A stretch of 64,000 nt of DNA from Methanococcoides vulcani (GCF_900111645.1 NZ_FOHQ01000002.1:62001-126000); one strand, 5' to 3'; shown: positions 37,129 through 46,690, numbered from the stretch's first letter. Made by a program: numbers and translations. Notes: generated by a model not told the origin, from the sequence alone.

Positions 37129-38778
37129 TTGGAATTAATTTATCAATGCTATTTAGGAGGGCTAAATATCTTACCAAATGGAAGTCAGAGTATCCGCGGC
37201 AAGGATGCTCAGAGTATTAATATCCTTGCAGGAAAGGCCGTTGCAAATTCAGTTCGTACAACACTTGGTCCAAAGGGAATGGACAAGATGCTTGTGGACT
37301 CAATGGGAGACATCGTCATAACCAACGATGGAGCTACCATTCTGAAGGAAATGGACATTCAGCACCCGGCAGCTAAGATGATCGTCGAAGTGTCCAAGAC
37401 ACAGGATGATGAAGTCGGGGACGGAACAACTACCGCAGCTATCCTTTCAGGTGAGCTGCTCGCAAAGGCAGAAGATCTTATTGACAAAGGCGTTCACCCA
37501 ACTATTATATCTGAAGGTTACAGGCATGCTGCAAAGAAATGCCGTGAGATCCTTGAGACCATCACAATTGACGTAACTCCTGAAGACACAGAAGCTCTCA
37601 TGAAGATCGCAGCAACTGCTATTACAGGCAAGGGCGCTGAGTCATACAAGGAAAAACTCTCCAAGCTTACCGTTGATGCAGTTACAAGCGTAGTCGAAGA
37701 GGAAGATGGTACCTTAGTAGTCGACACCGATAACATCAAGGTCGAAAAGCGTGCAGGCGGAAGTATCACAGATTCTGACCTTGTCACTGGTCTTGTTATC
37801 GACAAGGAACGCTCACATCCAAACATGCCTGAAATGGTCGAGAATGCAAAGATCCTTCTCGTAACCTGCCCGATCGAGTTCAGAAAGACCGAAATGGATG
37901 CAGAGATCAAGATCACCTCACCTGACCAGATGCAGATGTTCCTGGACCAGGAAGAGAAAATGATGAGAGAGATGGCTGAGAAGGTAATCAGCAGCGGTGC
38001 AAATGTCGTATTCTGCCAGAAAGGTATCGATGATATGGCACAGTACTACATCGAGAAAGCTGGAATTTACGCTGTAAGAAGGGTAAAGAAGAGCGACCTT
38101 AAGAGACTCAGCAAGGTTACCGGCGGCACACTTATCCAGGACCTCGACGAGATCGTACCTGAAGACACAGGAACTGCAGATCTTGTAGAGGAAAAGGAGA
38201 TCAGGGGCGCAAAGATGACCTATGTGACCGGATGCCAGAACACCAAGGCAGTAACAGTCCTCCTCCACGGCGGAACCGATCATGTAGTAGCTGAACTTGA
38301 GCACGCAATGAACGATGCTATTCGTGTAGTCGGAGTTGTTATTGAGGATGGTAAGGTCGTAGTAGGCGGAAGCTCACCTGAGATCGAACTTTCATTAAGG
38401 CTCAATGAGTACGCATCCACTCTTAAGGGAAGGGAGCAGCTTGCAGTCAGCAAATTTGCTGAAGCTCTTGATATCATCCCACAGACACTTGCAGAGAACG
38501 CAGGTCTTGACCCGATCGACATAATGGTAGAACTCCGTTCCCAGCACGAGCAGGGCAACAAGAACGCAGGTCTTAATGTTTACACCGGGGATGTTGTCGA
38601 TATGTGGGAAAACGATGTAATTGAACCACTGCGTATCAAGACACAGGCTATCAACGCTGCAACCGAAGCTACTGTCATGATCCTGAGGATCGATGATCTA
38701 GTAGCATCAAGTGGTGGATCAGCAGGCCCAACACCTGGTATGCCTGATGTTGACCTGGACATGGACGCCGGGTTCTAA
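37129..38778 (+). CDS. Thermosome subunit (group II chaperonin)
   Basis: ATP-driven double-ring folding chaperone. Motifs: [16 protein letters not shown] (equatorial P-loop region), [15 protein letters not shown] and the C-terminal [16 protein letters not shown]. The C-terminal tail lacks the usual Gly-Met run. The frame is open from TTG 37129, but that start places AGGAGG (37155-37160) inside the gene. The best Shine-Dalgarno spacing points to ATC at 37168, giving a protein beginning [14 protein letters not shown], consistent with the start of other thermosomes. The gene is followed by a strong terminator. Other subunits are not in this window. Confidence 0.93.
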   Translation: MELIYQCYLGGLNILPNGSQSIRGKDAQSINILAGKAVANSVRTTLGPKGMDKMLVDSMGDIVITNDGATILKEMDIQHPAAKMIVEVSKTQDDEVGDGTTTAAILSGELLAKAEDLIDKGVHPTIISEGYRHAAKKCREILETITIDVTPEDTEALMKIAATAITGKGAESYKEKLSKLTVDAVTSVVEEEDGTLVVDTDNIKVEKRAGGSITDSDLVTGLVIDKERSHPNMPEMVENAKILLVTCPIEFRKTEMDAEIKITSPDQMQMFLDQEEKMMREMAEKVISSGANVVFCQKGIDDMAQYYIEKAGIYAVRRVKKSDLKRLSKVTGGTLIQDLDEIVPEDTGTADLVEEKEIRGAKMTYVTGCQNTKAVTVLLHGGTDHVVAELEHAMNDAIRVVGVVIEDGKVVVGGSSPEIELSLRLNEYASTLKGREQLAVSKFAEALDIIPQTLAENAGLDPIDIMVELRSQHEQGNKNAGLNVYTGDVVDMWENDVIEPLRIKTQAINAATEATVMILRIDDLVASSGGSAGPTPGMPDVDLDMDAGF

Positions 38779-38800
38779 TTTCAGTCAAACCTTACTACTC

Positions 38801-38834
38801 GTGTCGGGTTTCCCGACACAGTTCTCTTTTTATT
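38801..38834 (+). terminator. Terminator after the thermosome gene
   Basis: GTGTCGGG (38801-38808) pairs perfectly with CCCGACAC (38812-38819) across TTT, followed by CTCTTTTTATT. Confidence 0.85.
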
Positions 38835-38936
38835 ATTGATCTTCTCGTAGTATTGCTCTCTTTTACTACTGTTCTTCTTTGTTTGTCAGGTTGTTTATCT
38901 GAAAGGTTTGCTTTGTAAGGGGAAAGTATTTAGCCA

Positions 38937-38968
38937 CTGTAAACCAGTTATGGAGTCATGGTTAACAG
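38937..38968 (+). promoter_or_regulatory. BirA-like biotin operator over the bioY start codon
   Basis: CTGTAAACC (38937-38945), 14 bases, GGTTAACAG (38960-38968). The arms are inverted with one mismatch and agree with the known biotin-repressor box (GTTAACC/GGTTAAC halves about 14-16 bases apart). The bioY ATG (38958-38960) lies within it. A TATA-like GTATTTA at 38926-38932 would start transcription near 38955, so a bound repressor would cover the start site. Confidence 0.65.
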
Positions 38969-39515
38969 CGATACTAATACTTCTATCACTTCGCCCCGTC
39001 CTGCGGCCGATATCAGAAAAATGGTCTATGCGTCTCTATTTGCGGCATTGACTGCCATCGGGGCTTACATCACTATCCCGCTTGGTCCGATCCCGTTCAC
39101 CCTTCAGGTTGTGTTCGTCCTGCTGGCAGGTGCAATGCTTGGAAGCAAATGGGGTGCAATAAGCATGATCGTCTACACCCTGCTCGGAATTGCCGGCCTT
39201 CCGGTATTCTCAGGTGGCGCTTCAGGGATCGGTGTGATCCTGGGTCCTACAGGCGGATATATCATTGGTTTTATCGCAGCAGCATTTATTGTAGGTTTCC
39301 TTTTCGAAAAGAACAGGACGGAAAAGGTTCTGTTCAATGCGATCTATGTTCTCATGGGGTCAGTTGTGATCTATGCTTTCGGTCTGACACATCTGATGCT
39401 CGTAGCAGATATGTCCTTCATGCAGGCGATCACTGTAGGTTTTCTTCCTTTCATTGGTGGCGCTCTTGTAAAAATAGCAGTGGTTGCATATATTGCTACC
39501 AGTTATAAGATATAA
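38958..39515 (+). CDS. bioY: Biotin ECF transporter substrate-binding subunit BioY
   Basis: 185 residues, six predicted membrane spans. The BioY signature GPIPFTLQ and PTGGYIIGF, then the GGAS motif, are visible, and residues 1-20 are a polar leader. BioY binds biotin in the membrane and, with the ECF module encoded just downstream (two ATPases and EcfT), imports it. Biotin is a cofactor of pyruvate carboxylase. The start codon sits inside a BirA-like operator, fitting control by biotin status. Confidence 0.92.
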   Translation: MVNSDTNTSITSPRPAADIRKMVYASLFAALTAIGAYITIPLGPIPFTLQVVFVLLAGAMLGSKWGAISMIVYTLLGIAGLPVFSGGASGIGVILGPTGGYIIGFIAAAFIVGFLFEKNRTEKVLFNAIYVLMGSVVIYAFGLTHLMLVADMSFMQAITVGFLPFIGGALVKIAVVAYIATSYKI

Positions 39516-39536
39516 TAAAAAAGAACTCAATAACTC

Positions 39537-40346
39537 ATGATAAGGTTCGAAGGAGTAAGCTACAGCTATCCGGATGATCGCCAGGTGCTCAACGGGATAG
39601 ACCTCCAGATAGAAAAGGGAACGTTCACTACGATAATAGGTGACAATGGTAGTGGAAAGTCTACCCTTGTCCGTCACATGAACGGGCTTCTTACACCTTC
39701 AGATGGCACTGTTTCAGTATGCGGAATGGGGACGTTCGATCCTGAAAACCTTTGGGAGATCCGCCAGATGGTCGGAATGGTATTCCAGGACCCTCATTCC
39801 CAGGCTGTGGGCGCTACTGTGGAAGAAGATGTTGCTTTTGGTCCGGAGAACCTGGCACTTAAGCGTGAAGAGGTCCGTATCCGTGTATCTGATTCTATCC
39901 TTGATGTAGGTCTTGAAGGATTCGAAGAACACCTGTTGATGAACCTCAGTGGCGGACAGTTGCAAAAGACAGCACTTGCCGGTGTACTGGCCATGAAAGC
40001 TGAATATCTTGTGTTCGATGAGGTCACATCAATGCTGGACCAGGATTCCCGGTCCCAGGTACTGGAAATCGTACTGAAGCTTAACAGGATGGGAAAGACC
40101 ATTGTCTATGTGACCCATCACATGGAAGAGGTTCTTGCATCAGATCGTGTCATTGTGATGGAGGGTGGGTCTGTTGCCATTGATGGGTCTCCGGCGGATG
40201 TCTTCCGTGAACTTTACAATTCCGGACACCGCATCCCTCCGCTCATGGAACTTGTGTTCAGGCTTCAGGATTCCGGAATACTGGATAGGGGTGTGCTGCC
40301 TGTAAATGCCAATTCTCTAATGGAGGGGCTATGTCAATCGATGTGA
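39537..40346 (+). CDS. ECF transporter ATPase 1 (CbiO-like)
   Basis: 269 residues. Walker A GDNGSGKST (35-43), Q-loop VFQDPHSQAVGATVEEDVAFGP, signature NLSGGQ, Walker B LVFDEV and H-loop VTHH. The sequence pattern after the Q-loop is typical of EcfA/CbiO. It forms a heterodimer with the next gene's product under EcfT. 21 bases after bioY, and its end overlaps the next gene by 16 bases. Confidence 0.9.
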   Translation: MIRFEGVSYSYPDDRQVLNGIDLQIEKGTFTTIIGDNGSGKSTLVRHMNGLLTPSDGTVSVCGMGTFDPENLWEIRQMVGMVFQDPHSQAVGATVEEDVAFGPENLALKREEVRIRVSDSILDVGLEGFEEHLLMNLSGGQLQKTALAGVLAMKAEYLVFDEVTSMLDQDSRSQVLEIVLKLNRMGKTIVYVTHHMEEVLASDRVIVMEGGSVAIDGSPADVFRELYNSGHRIPPLMELVFRLQDSGILDRGVLPVNANSLMEGLCQSM

Positions 40347-41155
40347 AGGGCCTGTGCTTTTCTTACGGAAAAGGAAAAAATGAGGTTCAGGTCCTCAAAG
40401 ATATCACATTTTCCATTGATAGTAACGAGTCCGTGGGGATCGTCGGCAAGGTTGGATGCGGTAAAACCACGTTGATAAAGCATCTAAATGGTCTCCTTAT
40501 GCCGGATTCCGGAAATGTTACTGTTGATGGTTTGCCTTCTTCTAAAAAAGAAGTGTGTAAAAAAGTAGGTATTCTCTTCCAGCACCCTTCAAAGCAACTA
40601 TTCTGCAGTACTGTCTTTGAAGATATTGCATATGGTCCGACGAATTTCGGGGTCCGTGGGGATGAACTTGATAGTTGTGTTCATGAAGCGATAAGGGAGG
40701 TCGGTCTTGCTGAGGAAATACTTGAAAGATCACCTTTCACTCTGAGTGGTGGTGAGATGCGCCTTGTCGCTCTTGCAGGTGTCTTATCCTCATTTCCGGA
40801 TTATATTGTTCTGGACGAGCCTACTTCAGGCTTAAGCAGCAGTGGGAAAGCTAATCTATTCAGGATACTGGACTCTCTGAAAAATAATGGTGTCGGAATT
40901 GTACTTGTGTCCCATCAACTGGAAGACGTGCTTGATGTTGTGGACAGGCTGATCTATCTGGACAATGGAAAAATTGCATTTGAAGGAACACCTTCGGAAT
41001 ATCTTGCATCAATGCCTTCGCCGGTCCCACAGGTAACAGAACTGATGAGGGGATTGAAGAGGTCCGGTATTGACGTAAAGGATGATATATTTTCCGTGGA
41101 TCACGCATTTGAGGAGATCTATGCTGCCTGGTCAGAAAAAAAGGGTGTCCTCTGA
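40331..41155 (+). CDS. ECF transporter ATPase 2
   Basis: 274 residues. Walker A GKVGCGKTT (39-47), Q-loop LFQHPSKQLFCSTVFEDIAYGP, signature TLSGGEM, Walker B YIVLDEPTSGLS and H-loop VSHQ. Paralogue of the first ATPase; the two overlap by 16 bases, so they are translated together and form the ATPase pair. Its stop overlaps the ecfT ATG by one base. Confidence 0.9.
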   Translation: MSIDVKGLCFSYGKGKNEVQVLKDITFSIDSNESVGIVGKVGCGKTTLIKHLNGLLMPDSGNVTVDGLPSSKKEVCKKVGILFQHPSKQLFCSTVFEDIAYGPTNFGVRGDELDSCVHEAIREVGLAEEILERSPFTLSGGEMRLVALAGVLSSFPDYIVLDEPTSGLSSSGKANLFRILDSLKNNGVGIVLVSHQLEDVLDVVDRLIYLDNGKIAFEGTPSEYLASMPSPVPQVTELMRGLKRSGIDVKDDIFSVDHAFEEIYAAWSEKKGVL

Positions 41156-41925
41156 TGGCAGAACCACTTTTTTCCTATGTGAGGGGAAACTCTTTTCTTC
41201 ACAACATGGACCCACGGGTGAAGATAATTTCTGTGATGTGTCTGAGCATTCTGATATTCAATATTTCCGTGCTGTCACATCTGCTTGTTCTGGCAGTTCT
41301 TTTTGGGATGCTAACAAACATTGCAGGCGTGAGCATATCCGTAGCTATACGATCCCTTCGTCCAATGGTTATATTCTTTTGTTTCATTTTTCTTATCCAT
41401 CTGTTCTTCACAGATGGAAGTCCGATCTTTTCTCTTCCTTTTTCACCAACATACGAAGGCCTTGAAAAGGGAACAGTTGTCACCGGTCGTTTCGTCCTGT
41501 TGATCCTTTTTGGTTCCTTACTAACTTCCACCACAAGACCGGCTTTGATAACCAGTGGGATCGAGCACTTGCTTCGTCCTCTTCCCTTAGGGAAATTAGG
41601 GACTACGTCCTTTGAAGTAGCGACAATGATGTCATTGGCAATTCATTTTGTTCCACATCTGCTGTGGTATGTGAGGCAGATCAAGGATGCCCAGATGTCC
41701 CGCGGCTTGAAGTACGGGCATCATCCCATATCCGGGATGCTGTCCCTGGCAATTCCTGCTTTAAGAGGGTCCATGCGTATGGCTGATGATGTTGCACTTT
41801 CGATGGAGTCCCGTTGTTATCAGGGAAATTATCGCACGTCACTCTTTGAGATGAAAATGGCAGCATCTGACCGTTTTGTCTGTATCTTCGTAGTTCTTGG
41901 CACAGCGCTAATAATATATGCATGA
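41155..41925 (+). CDS. ecfT: ECF transporter transmembrane subunit EcfT
   Basis: 256 residues with six to seven membrane spans. Coupling-helix motifs of the family are present as DAQMSRGLKYG and ALRGSMRMADDVALSMESRCYQ (the two Ala-Arg-Gly-type motifs that dock on the ATPases). It couples ATP hydrolysis to BioY. One-base overlap with the second ATPase gene makes four genes (bioY to ecfT) a single transcription unit. Confidence 0.92.
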   Translation: MAEPLFSYVRGNSFLHNMDPRVKIISVMCLSILIFNISVLSHLLVLAVLFGMLTNIAGVSISVAIRSLRPMVIFFCFIFLIHLFFTDGSPIFSLPFSPTYEGLEKGTVVTGRFVLLILFGSLLTSTTRPALITSGIEHLLRPLPLGKLGTTSFEVATMMSLAIHFVPHLLWYVRQIKDAQMSRGLKYGHHPISGMLSLAIPALRGSMRMADDVALSMESRCYQGNYRTSLFEMKMAASDRFVCIFVVLGTALIIYA

Positions 41926-41943
41926 GCACATGTTCATGTATTC

Positions 41944-42300
41944 ATGGAAAGTGGCCATATATGTGAGCGGGTAGATAAGGAAGCTATCAGCTCTCTTGCA
42001 TCCAACCTGCCTGAAGAAGATGCAATAGTGAGGATATCCAATATCTTCCATGCACTTCAATCGGGACCGCGCCTGAAGATCATGTATCTTCTTCTGGAAA
42101 AAGAGATGTTCGTATGTGAGCTTGAATTCGCTCTTGGAATGAGCCAGTCAGCGATATCACATAATCTTCGCACCCTTCGCCAGCTTGACCTTGTCAGGAC
42201 CAAAAAGAAGGGCCGTTTTGTTGTCTATTCAGTTGCTGATGAGCACGTGAAAATGCTCCTTGAGCTGTCCCGCAAGCATGTCATGAGGTGTGCATTATGA
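41944..42300 (+). CDS. ArsR/SmtB-family transcriptional regulator
   Basis: 118 residues. Winged helix with recognition helix GMSQSAISHNLRTLRQLDLV and wing KKKGRFVVYSV. A cysteine in FVCELEFAL and one in MRCAL may bind metal or metalloid. The gene overlaps the permease gene by 4 bases (ATGA), so the permease is its probable target and the regulator is likely autoregulated. Follows ecfT after 18 bases. Confidence 0.88.
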   Translation: MESGHICERVDKEAISSLASNLPEEDAIVRISNIFHALQSGPRLKIMYLLLEKEMFVCELEFALGMSQSAISHNLRTLRQLDLVRTKKKGRFVVYSVADEHVKMLLELSRKHVMRCAL

Positions 42301-43415
42301 GCTTTGCTGATTCTGTTGCAGAAGCATTCTCAGGTATACTGGTCGAGTCATGGCATATCTTTGCAGAAGCTGCTCCCTACCTGTTGCTGGGTTTTGGTAT
42401 AGCGGGTCTTTTGCATGTTTTCGTTCCGGATGATAAAGTAATGCAATATCTGGGCAGTTCTGCAGGAAAGTTCAGGTCTGTTCTCAACGCATCCATTTTA
42501 GGGGTGCCTCTGCCACTATGCTCCTGCGGGGTCGTGCCTGCTGCACTATCTCTCAAAAAAAGAGGTGCTACAAAAGGTGCAACCCTGTCATTCCTTATCT
42601 CGACCCCCCAGACCGGGGTGGATTCCATCGCTATAACCTATGCCCTTCTTGATCCTATAATGACCGTCTTCAGGCCGGTGGCAACATTTGCTACTGCTGT
42701 TGTCGCGGGCGTGACCGAGAATATACTGGACTTTTCAAATGAAGGTCCGGGTACGGTGTCGAAAAGAGCAGTACCTTTAACAGTGCTTCCAATGACCTCC
42801 ACTATGCCAGATGCCTGTGGCTGCAGTTCATGTGGTAGCCATGAAATAGAGGGCGAAAACGTTGTGCAGAAAGTGAGGTCTGGCATAAAGTACGCTTACA
42901 TTGAATTACTTGGAGATATTGGTTTCTGGCTTATTGTCGGGGTCGTAATTGCAGGTATTATCTCTTATTTCGTACCAGCGAACATGGTGGGCAGCTATCT
43001 TGGTGGTGGAATTGGATCCATGTTGCTTGCTCTTGTTGTGGGAATACCACTTTACATCTGTGCAACTGCTTCCACTCCACTTGCAGCGGTTCTTATCTTA
43101 AAAGGGATGAGTCCCGGTGCTGCATTCGTATTCCTGCTTGCAGGACCTGCTACTAACGCAGCCACTATCACTATGGTCTTGAAATTCCTTGGTAAAAGGA
43201 CCACTGTAGTTTATCTTGCATCGATAGCACTGTGTGCAGTTATCAGTGGGCTTGTTCTCGATCAGATATACTCAAAGCTCGGTATCGATGCTCTTTCAAT
43301 AGCAGGAAGTGCCAGTGAGATCATGCCGGAAGAAGTGAAGAACGTTTTTGCGGTATTGCTGCTACCTTTGTTAGTATACGGCATGTACTGCAGAAAAGGG
43401 TGTGTTGAGAAGTAA
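42297..43415 (+). CDS. DUF318 (COG0701) permease, metal/metalloid export
   Basis: 372 residues, eight or more membrane spans in two halves. LCSCGVVPAALSLKKRGATK and the second-half GPATNAATITMVLKFLGKRT are the family repeats. A central loop holds CGCSSCGSH and is a likely metal-binding site. ATG 42297 has GAGGTG 6 bases upstream and is preferred to GTG 42288. Partner of the ArsR regulator; family members transport arsenite or copper/zinc and the ion here is not determined. Confidence 0.85.
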   Translation: MSFADSVAEAFSGILVESWHIFAEAAPYLLLGFGIAGLLHVFVPDDKVMQYLGSSAGKFRSVLNASILGVPLPLCSCGVVPAALSLKKRGATKGATLSFLISTPQTGVDSIAITYALLDPIMTVFRPVATFATAVVAGVTENILDFSNEGPGTVSKRAVPLTVLPMTSTMPDACGCSSCGSHEIEGENVVQKVRSGIKYAYIELLGDIGFWLIVGVVIAGIISYFVPANMVGSYLGGGIGSMLLALVVGIPLYICATASTPLAAVLILKGMSPGAAFVFLLAGPATNAATITMVLKFLGKRTTVVYLASIALCAVISGLVLDQIYSKLGIDALSIAGSASEIMPEEVKNVFAVLLLPLLVYGMYCRKGCVEK

Positions 43416-43434
43416 TGCTATGTTGTTATCTGTT

Positions 43435-43668
43435 TCAATGGTTCTGATTGTGCCTGTGATCAGATAACATGGTTCGCATACGCTCTTTGAAAGCGTCGAT
43501 GATAACATCACCTATTTCTTCATTGTCGAGCATCATACGGTTATTGAGCATTGTGTGATCATCGACAGCATCCTCTTTTTCTTCAGATATTGGTATAGCA
43601 ACTATTTTCCCGAAACTTTCAGGATACTTTATCTCGTTGTTTTTCCATGAAAAATCATCTTTTTTCAT
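43435..43668 (-). CDS. Small acidic hypothetical protein
   Basis: 77 residues from ATG 43668, chosen because GGGAAGTGA lies about 8 bases upstream; a GTG at 43677 is the alternative. Contains an acidic middle and a C-terminal Met/Arg/His segment (IIDAFKERMRTMLSDHRHNQ). No family recognised. TATA-like TATATATATAG lies upstream at about 43728-43742 on this strand, with a long leader. Convergent with the permease. Confidence 0.5.
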   Translation of the reverse strand: MKKDDFSWKNNEIKYPESFGKIVAIPISEEKEDAVDDHTMLNNRMMLDNEEIGDVIIDAFKERMRTMLSDHRHNQNH

Positions 43669-43677
43669 TCGAGTCAC

Positions 43678-44202
43678 TTCCCACTCATGGCTTGACGATA
43701 TATTCTCATGTTTAACTATCTAGTTATTGCTATATATATATCACGAATAATCATTAATATATTTTGATATTCATTCTTATAGTTATCTTATTGAGAAATT
43801 CTCCATAATTGTCTATATATTCCGAATGTATTAAATCAGGAGCAGGGCTCACAAATTCCCTGGTCGTTTTCAATTTCAAGACCCTTGAAATTACAAAATT
43901 GAGAATGGATGAATGACTGAATGGATGATCCTAATATATTAAAATTTGAAGATAACAATTTGGATCCTCGTGTTCTTTCTAATTCCAATCCGATCTGTTA
44001 TTCTTATATATGGAAAGTTTCAATCAATTCTTGCCTTTTTTTCTTATTATTTATATTACGAACGTGGCTACTGGCATTGTTTTCAGAAGTTAACGGCGAT
44101 AAATAAATACGATATCTTTATGTATAGGTTCCCTTTTTAATCGATTAGTTAAAGGCCATTATTCAATTTGTTCATTTCATAAGATAAAGGAGTTGTTTTT
44201 GG
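43678..44202. other. AT-rich intergenic region with one strong hairpin
   Basis: 525 bp with no ORF I trust. AATTTCAAG (43872-43880) pairs perfectly with CTTGAAATT (43884-43892) over ACC, and CAGGG/CCCTG pairs in the preceding 20 bases (about 43845-43862). GAATGGATGA is repeated at 43903 and 43919. TATA-like elements occur near 43728, 43800 and 44005. It may hold a small RNA. Confidence 0.4.
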
Positions 44203-46134
44203 ATGAAATACAGTCTTGGTATAGACGCAGGTGGAACTTACACAGACGCTGTACTTCTGAGGGATTCGGATGAGGTTATCATTGCTTCGAACAAAGCGCT
44301 TACAACATATCCTGATCCACTGGAGGGCATAAGGAATGCGATCGATGGGATCGATCAGGAATATCTCAAGGACGTGAAGGTCGTATCCGTTTCAACCACA
44401 CTTTCCACTAATAGTATTCTGGAAGGTACGGGTTTTCCTGTAGGTCTGATCCTTGTTGGAAACTATGAAATAAATAAGGATCTGCCAACTGAACATTTTG
44501 TTCAGGTAACGGGTGGTCACAATTATAATGGGATAGAGACAGCACCTCTGGATGAGGAGGCTGTAAGGGTTTTTGCAGCAGGGATCAAAGACCGTGTTGC
44601 AGCATTTGCGGTTTCTTCTTATTTCAGTATTCGTAATCATGACCATGAACTGAGGGTAAAAGAGATCGTCAAGGAAGCTACCGGGCTTCCTGTTGTATGT
44701 GCTCATGAGCTTTCACAGGACCTTGGAGCTTTCGAAAGGGCAGTTACTGCATTCTTTAATGCCCAGCTTATTCCTATCACTGAGAATTTCATGTCTACTG
44801 TGGAACAGTATATTGTTTCCAAAGGTGTGGATGCAAATGTTTTCATGCTCAAATGTGATGGTTCTGTCATTGGTATCAGAAGTGCTCTTGAAAAGCCGAT
44901 CGAGTCTATCTTCTCAGGTCCTGCGGGCAGTCTGGTAGGTGCATCTTTCCTGACCGGTAATGATACCTGTGCTGTGATCGATGTAGGTGGAACGAGTACT
45001 GATATTTCTGTCATAAATGACGGTGTTCCGGACATGAGTGAGTCAGGTGCTGTTGTAGGCGGCTGGAAGACAAGGGTCAAAGCCATCAAGATGGAGACCT
45101 CTGCAATGGGAGGGGACAGTGATGTATGGGTCAAGGACAATCACGTCAACATCGGGCCAAGAAGGGTGATCCCACTTTGTCGTGCCGCAGATATTTACCC
45201 CGGATTCCTCGATCAGCTTCAGACGAACCCAATGCCTTCTAAAGGATTGATAGGTAAGAATTTCCAGCCAACCAAGTTTTTCATCAGGACCGGATACGAC
45301 CCGATCGACATAACCGACATGGAAAAAGAGGTACTTGGCGCAATATCCGAAACCCCTACATCATTAAGGGAGATCAAGTATCGTCTGAAAAAGTATCCTT
45401 CAGCCAAACATATCGATCTTCTACTTCAGAAACGCCTGATACAGACCATCGGTTTCACACCCACGGACGCCCTGCACGTGCTTGGTGATTATGAAGAGCA
45501 CACTGTCGAGGCAGCGCAAATAGGCGCAAAGTACCTCGGTTCTCTGTGCAAGAGGGATGCTCAGGAGTTTGCTGCTTTTGTAAAACAGGAATTTGCCAAG
45601 AACATGGCATCTGATCTCATGTCCTTCTTCCTGGAGGGTATACCCAAGAACGAGATCCGTAAGATCTTTGACATCGAGTCCCCGACAAAGTTCAAGGTAG
45701 AGATGCCGGTAGTCCTGATAGGCGGTCCTGTGGTGGCATATCTTGAAAACCTCAAAGAAATACTTGATGCAGATATAGTGGTCCCTGAATTCTCGAATGT
45801 TGGCAATGCAGCAGGTGCGCTGGCAGCAAAAGGTATCCGCAGGGTGGATTTCCTTGTCAGGCCTGTTTCAATGGCAGCACCGGATTGGGAATTCTATGTT
45901 TTCTCTGAGAAAGGACGAATGAATTTCTATGAGTATGAAGAAGCACTTGAATATGCCACGACAACAGGAAAGGAAATGATCATACAGTATATGGCCGATG
46001 CAGGTCTGGACCCCGAACATGTAAAGGTCGACGTGGAGAAGGAAGAGATAATTCCTGATGGCTGGGACCACCCACTTGAGACAAGAATACGTGTGATGGG
46101 TGTTGGTGCCAGTCTTGTGGAAGAGGAGTGCTAA
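44203..46134 (+). CDS. Hydantoinase/oxoprolinase family protein (HyuA-like)
   Basis: 643 residues. The ASKHA-type N-terminus GIDAGGTYTDAVLL binds ATP phosphate; later VSTTLSTNSILEG, SGPAGSLVGAS, CAVIDVGGTSTDISV and GGPV motifs complete the fold. Family enzymes couple ATP hydrolysis to ring opening of hydantoins or 5-oxoproline, usually with a HyuB partner; none lies here. The stand-alone archaeal version is of unknown substrate. AAAGGAG precedes the ATG by 9 bases. Confidence 0.85.
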   Translation: MKYSLGIDAGGTYTDAVLLRDSDEVIIASNKALTTYPDPLEGIRNAIDGIDQEYLKDVKVVSVSTTLSTNSILEGTGFPVGLILVGNYEINKDLPTEHFVQVTGGHNYNGIETAPLDEEAVRVFAAGIKDRVAAFAVSSYFSIRNHDHELRVKEIVKEATGLPVVCAHELSQDLGAFERAVTAFFNAQLIPITENFMSTVEQYIVSKGVDANVFMLKCDGSVIGIRSALEKPIESIFSGPAGSLVGASFLTGNDTCAVIDVGGTSTDISVINDGVPDMSESGAVVGGWKTRVKAIKMETSAMGGDSDVWVKDNHVNIGPRRVIPLCRAADIYPGFLDQLQTNPMPSKGLIGKNFQPTKFFIRTGYDPIDITDMEKEVLGAISETPTSLREIKYRLKKYPSAKHIDLLLQKRLIQTIGFTPTDALHVLGDYEEHTVEAAQIGAKYLGSLCKRDAQEFAAFVKQEFAKNMASDLMSFFLEGIPKNEIRKIFDIESPTKFKVEMPVVLIGGPVVAYLENLKEILDADIVVPEFSNVGNAAGALAAKGIRRVDFLVRPVSMAAPDWEFYVFSEKGRMNFYEYEEALEYATTTGKEMIIQYMADAGLDPEHVKVDVEKEEIIPDGWDHPLETRIRVMGVGASLVEEEC

Positions 46135-46302
46135 AAAAGGCAAAATTTCTCATTTTTCTTCCCATTTTTGTCTTTTCTTTTTTCTATTTTTCTTAGTTTT
46201 CGTCAAATGGTTTAATTTTCCACTCTCTTATAAAAATTAAAATAGCTGTAAGTTCAATTTTGATATGGTAATTTCTTCTGTGCAGTGTGGGGTGTATGCT
46301 GG

Positions 46303-46449
46303 ATGAAAGTGTGTTACGAGAAAAATAAAGATGACAGGATCACCTGTTCAACAGTAGAGCTGATCTCTATACTGGCATGTGTGATGCTGGGTATGTTGAT
46401 CTATGAAGTTGTAATAGTCAGGCTGCTTCAGACTATCTCTGGTTCCTGA
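46303..46449 (+). CDS. Small membrane protein, 48 residues
   Basis: Begins MKVCYEKNKDDRITCS and has a single hydrophobic span (LISILACVMLGMLIYEVVIV). GGGTG about 8 bases before ATG 46303 supports translation; a GTG at 46285 would add six residues. No similarity is recognised. It has no close operon partner and lies between the hydantoinase-like gene and the next small minus-strand gene. Confidence 0.45.
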   Translation: MKVCYEKNKDDRITCSTVELISILACVMLGMLIYEVVIVRLLQTISGS

Positions 46450-46507
46450 ATATTACAAAAATGTCCTTTGAAGAAGGTATGCTATATCAAAAAGAGCAGA
46501 GCTTAGT

Positions 46508-46690
46508 TTATTCTGTAGTTTCCTCAATGTTCATTTTGTTCCTTTCATAATTGACTATTCTGCGAACTACCAGTTTTTTCTTTCCCATCCACATGTTCGG
46601 TTCTTCCGGGTAGTTATCTTTTGCGTAGTTGTAAATTTCATCAGTTGTCATATTTGAAAGTTTATTTTCCAGTTCTAGGAGATGTTTCAT
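46508..46690 (-). CDS. Small hypothetical protein, 60 residues
   Basis: Soluble, charged (MKHLLELENKLSNMTTDEIY, then NYPEEPNMWMGKKKLVVRRIV). GGGGG about 8 bases before the ATG on the minus strand supports translation. The middle has a conserved-looking Trp/Met/Lys segment, but I recognise no family. Function unknown. Confidence 0.5.
   Translation of the reverse strand: MKHLLELENKLSNMTTDEIYNYAKDNYPEEPNMWMGKKKLVVRRIVNYERNKMNIEETTE

Noticed and set aside
43921-44140. Two short plus-strand frames of about 60 residues
   Set aside because: They overlap in different frames, are AT-rich, lack a ribosome binding site and look like no known protein.
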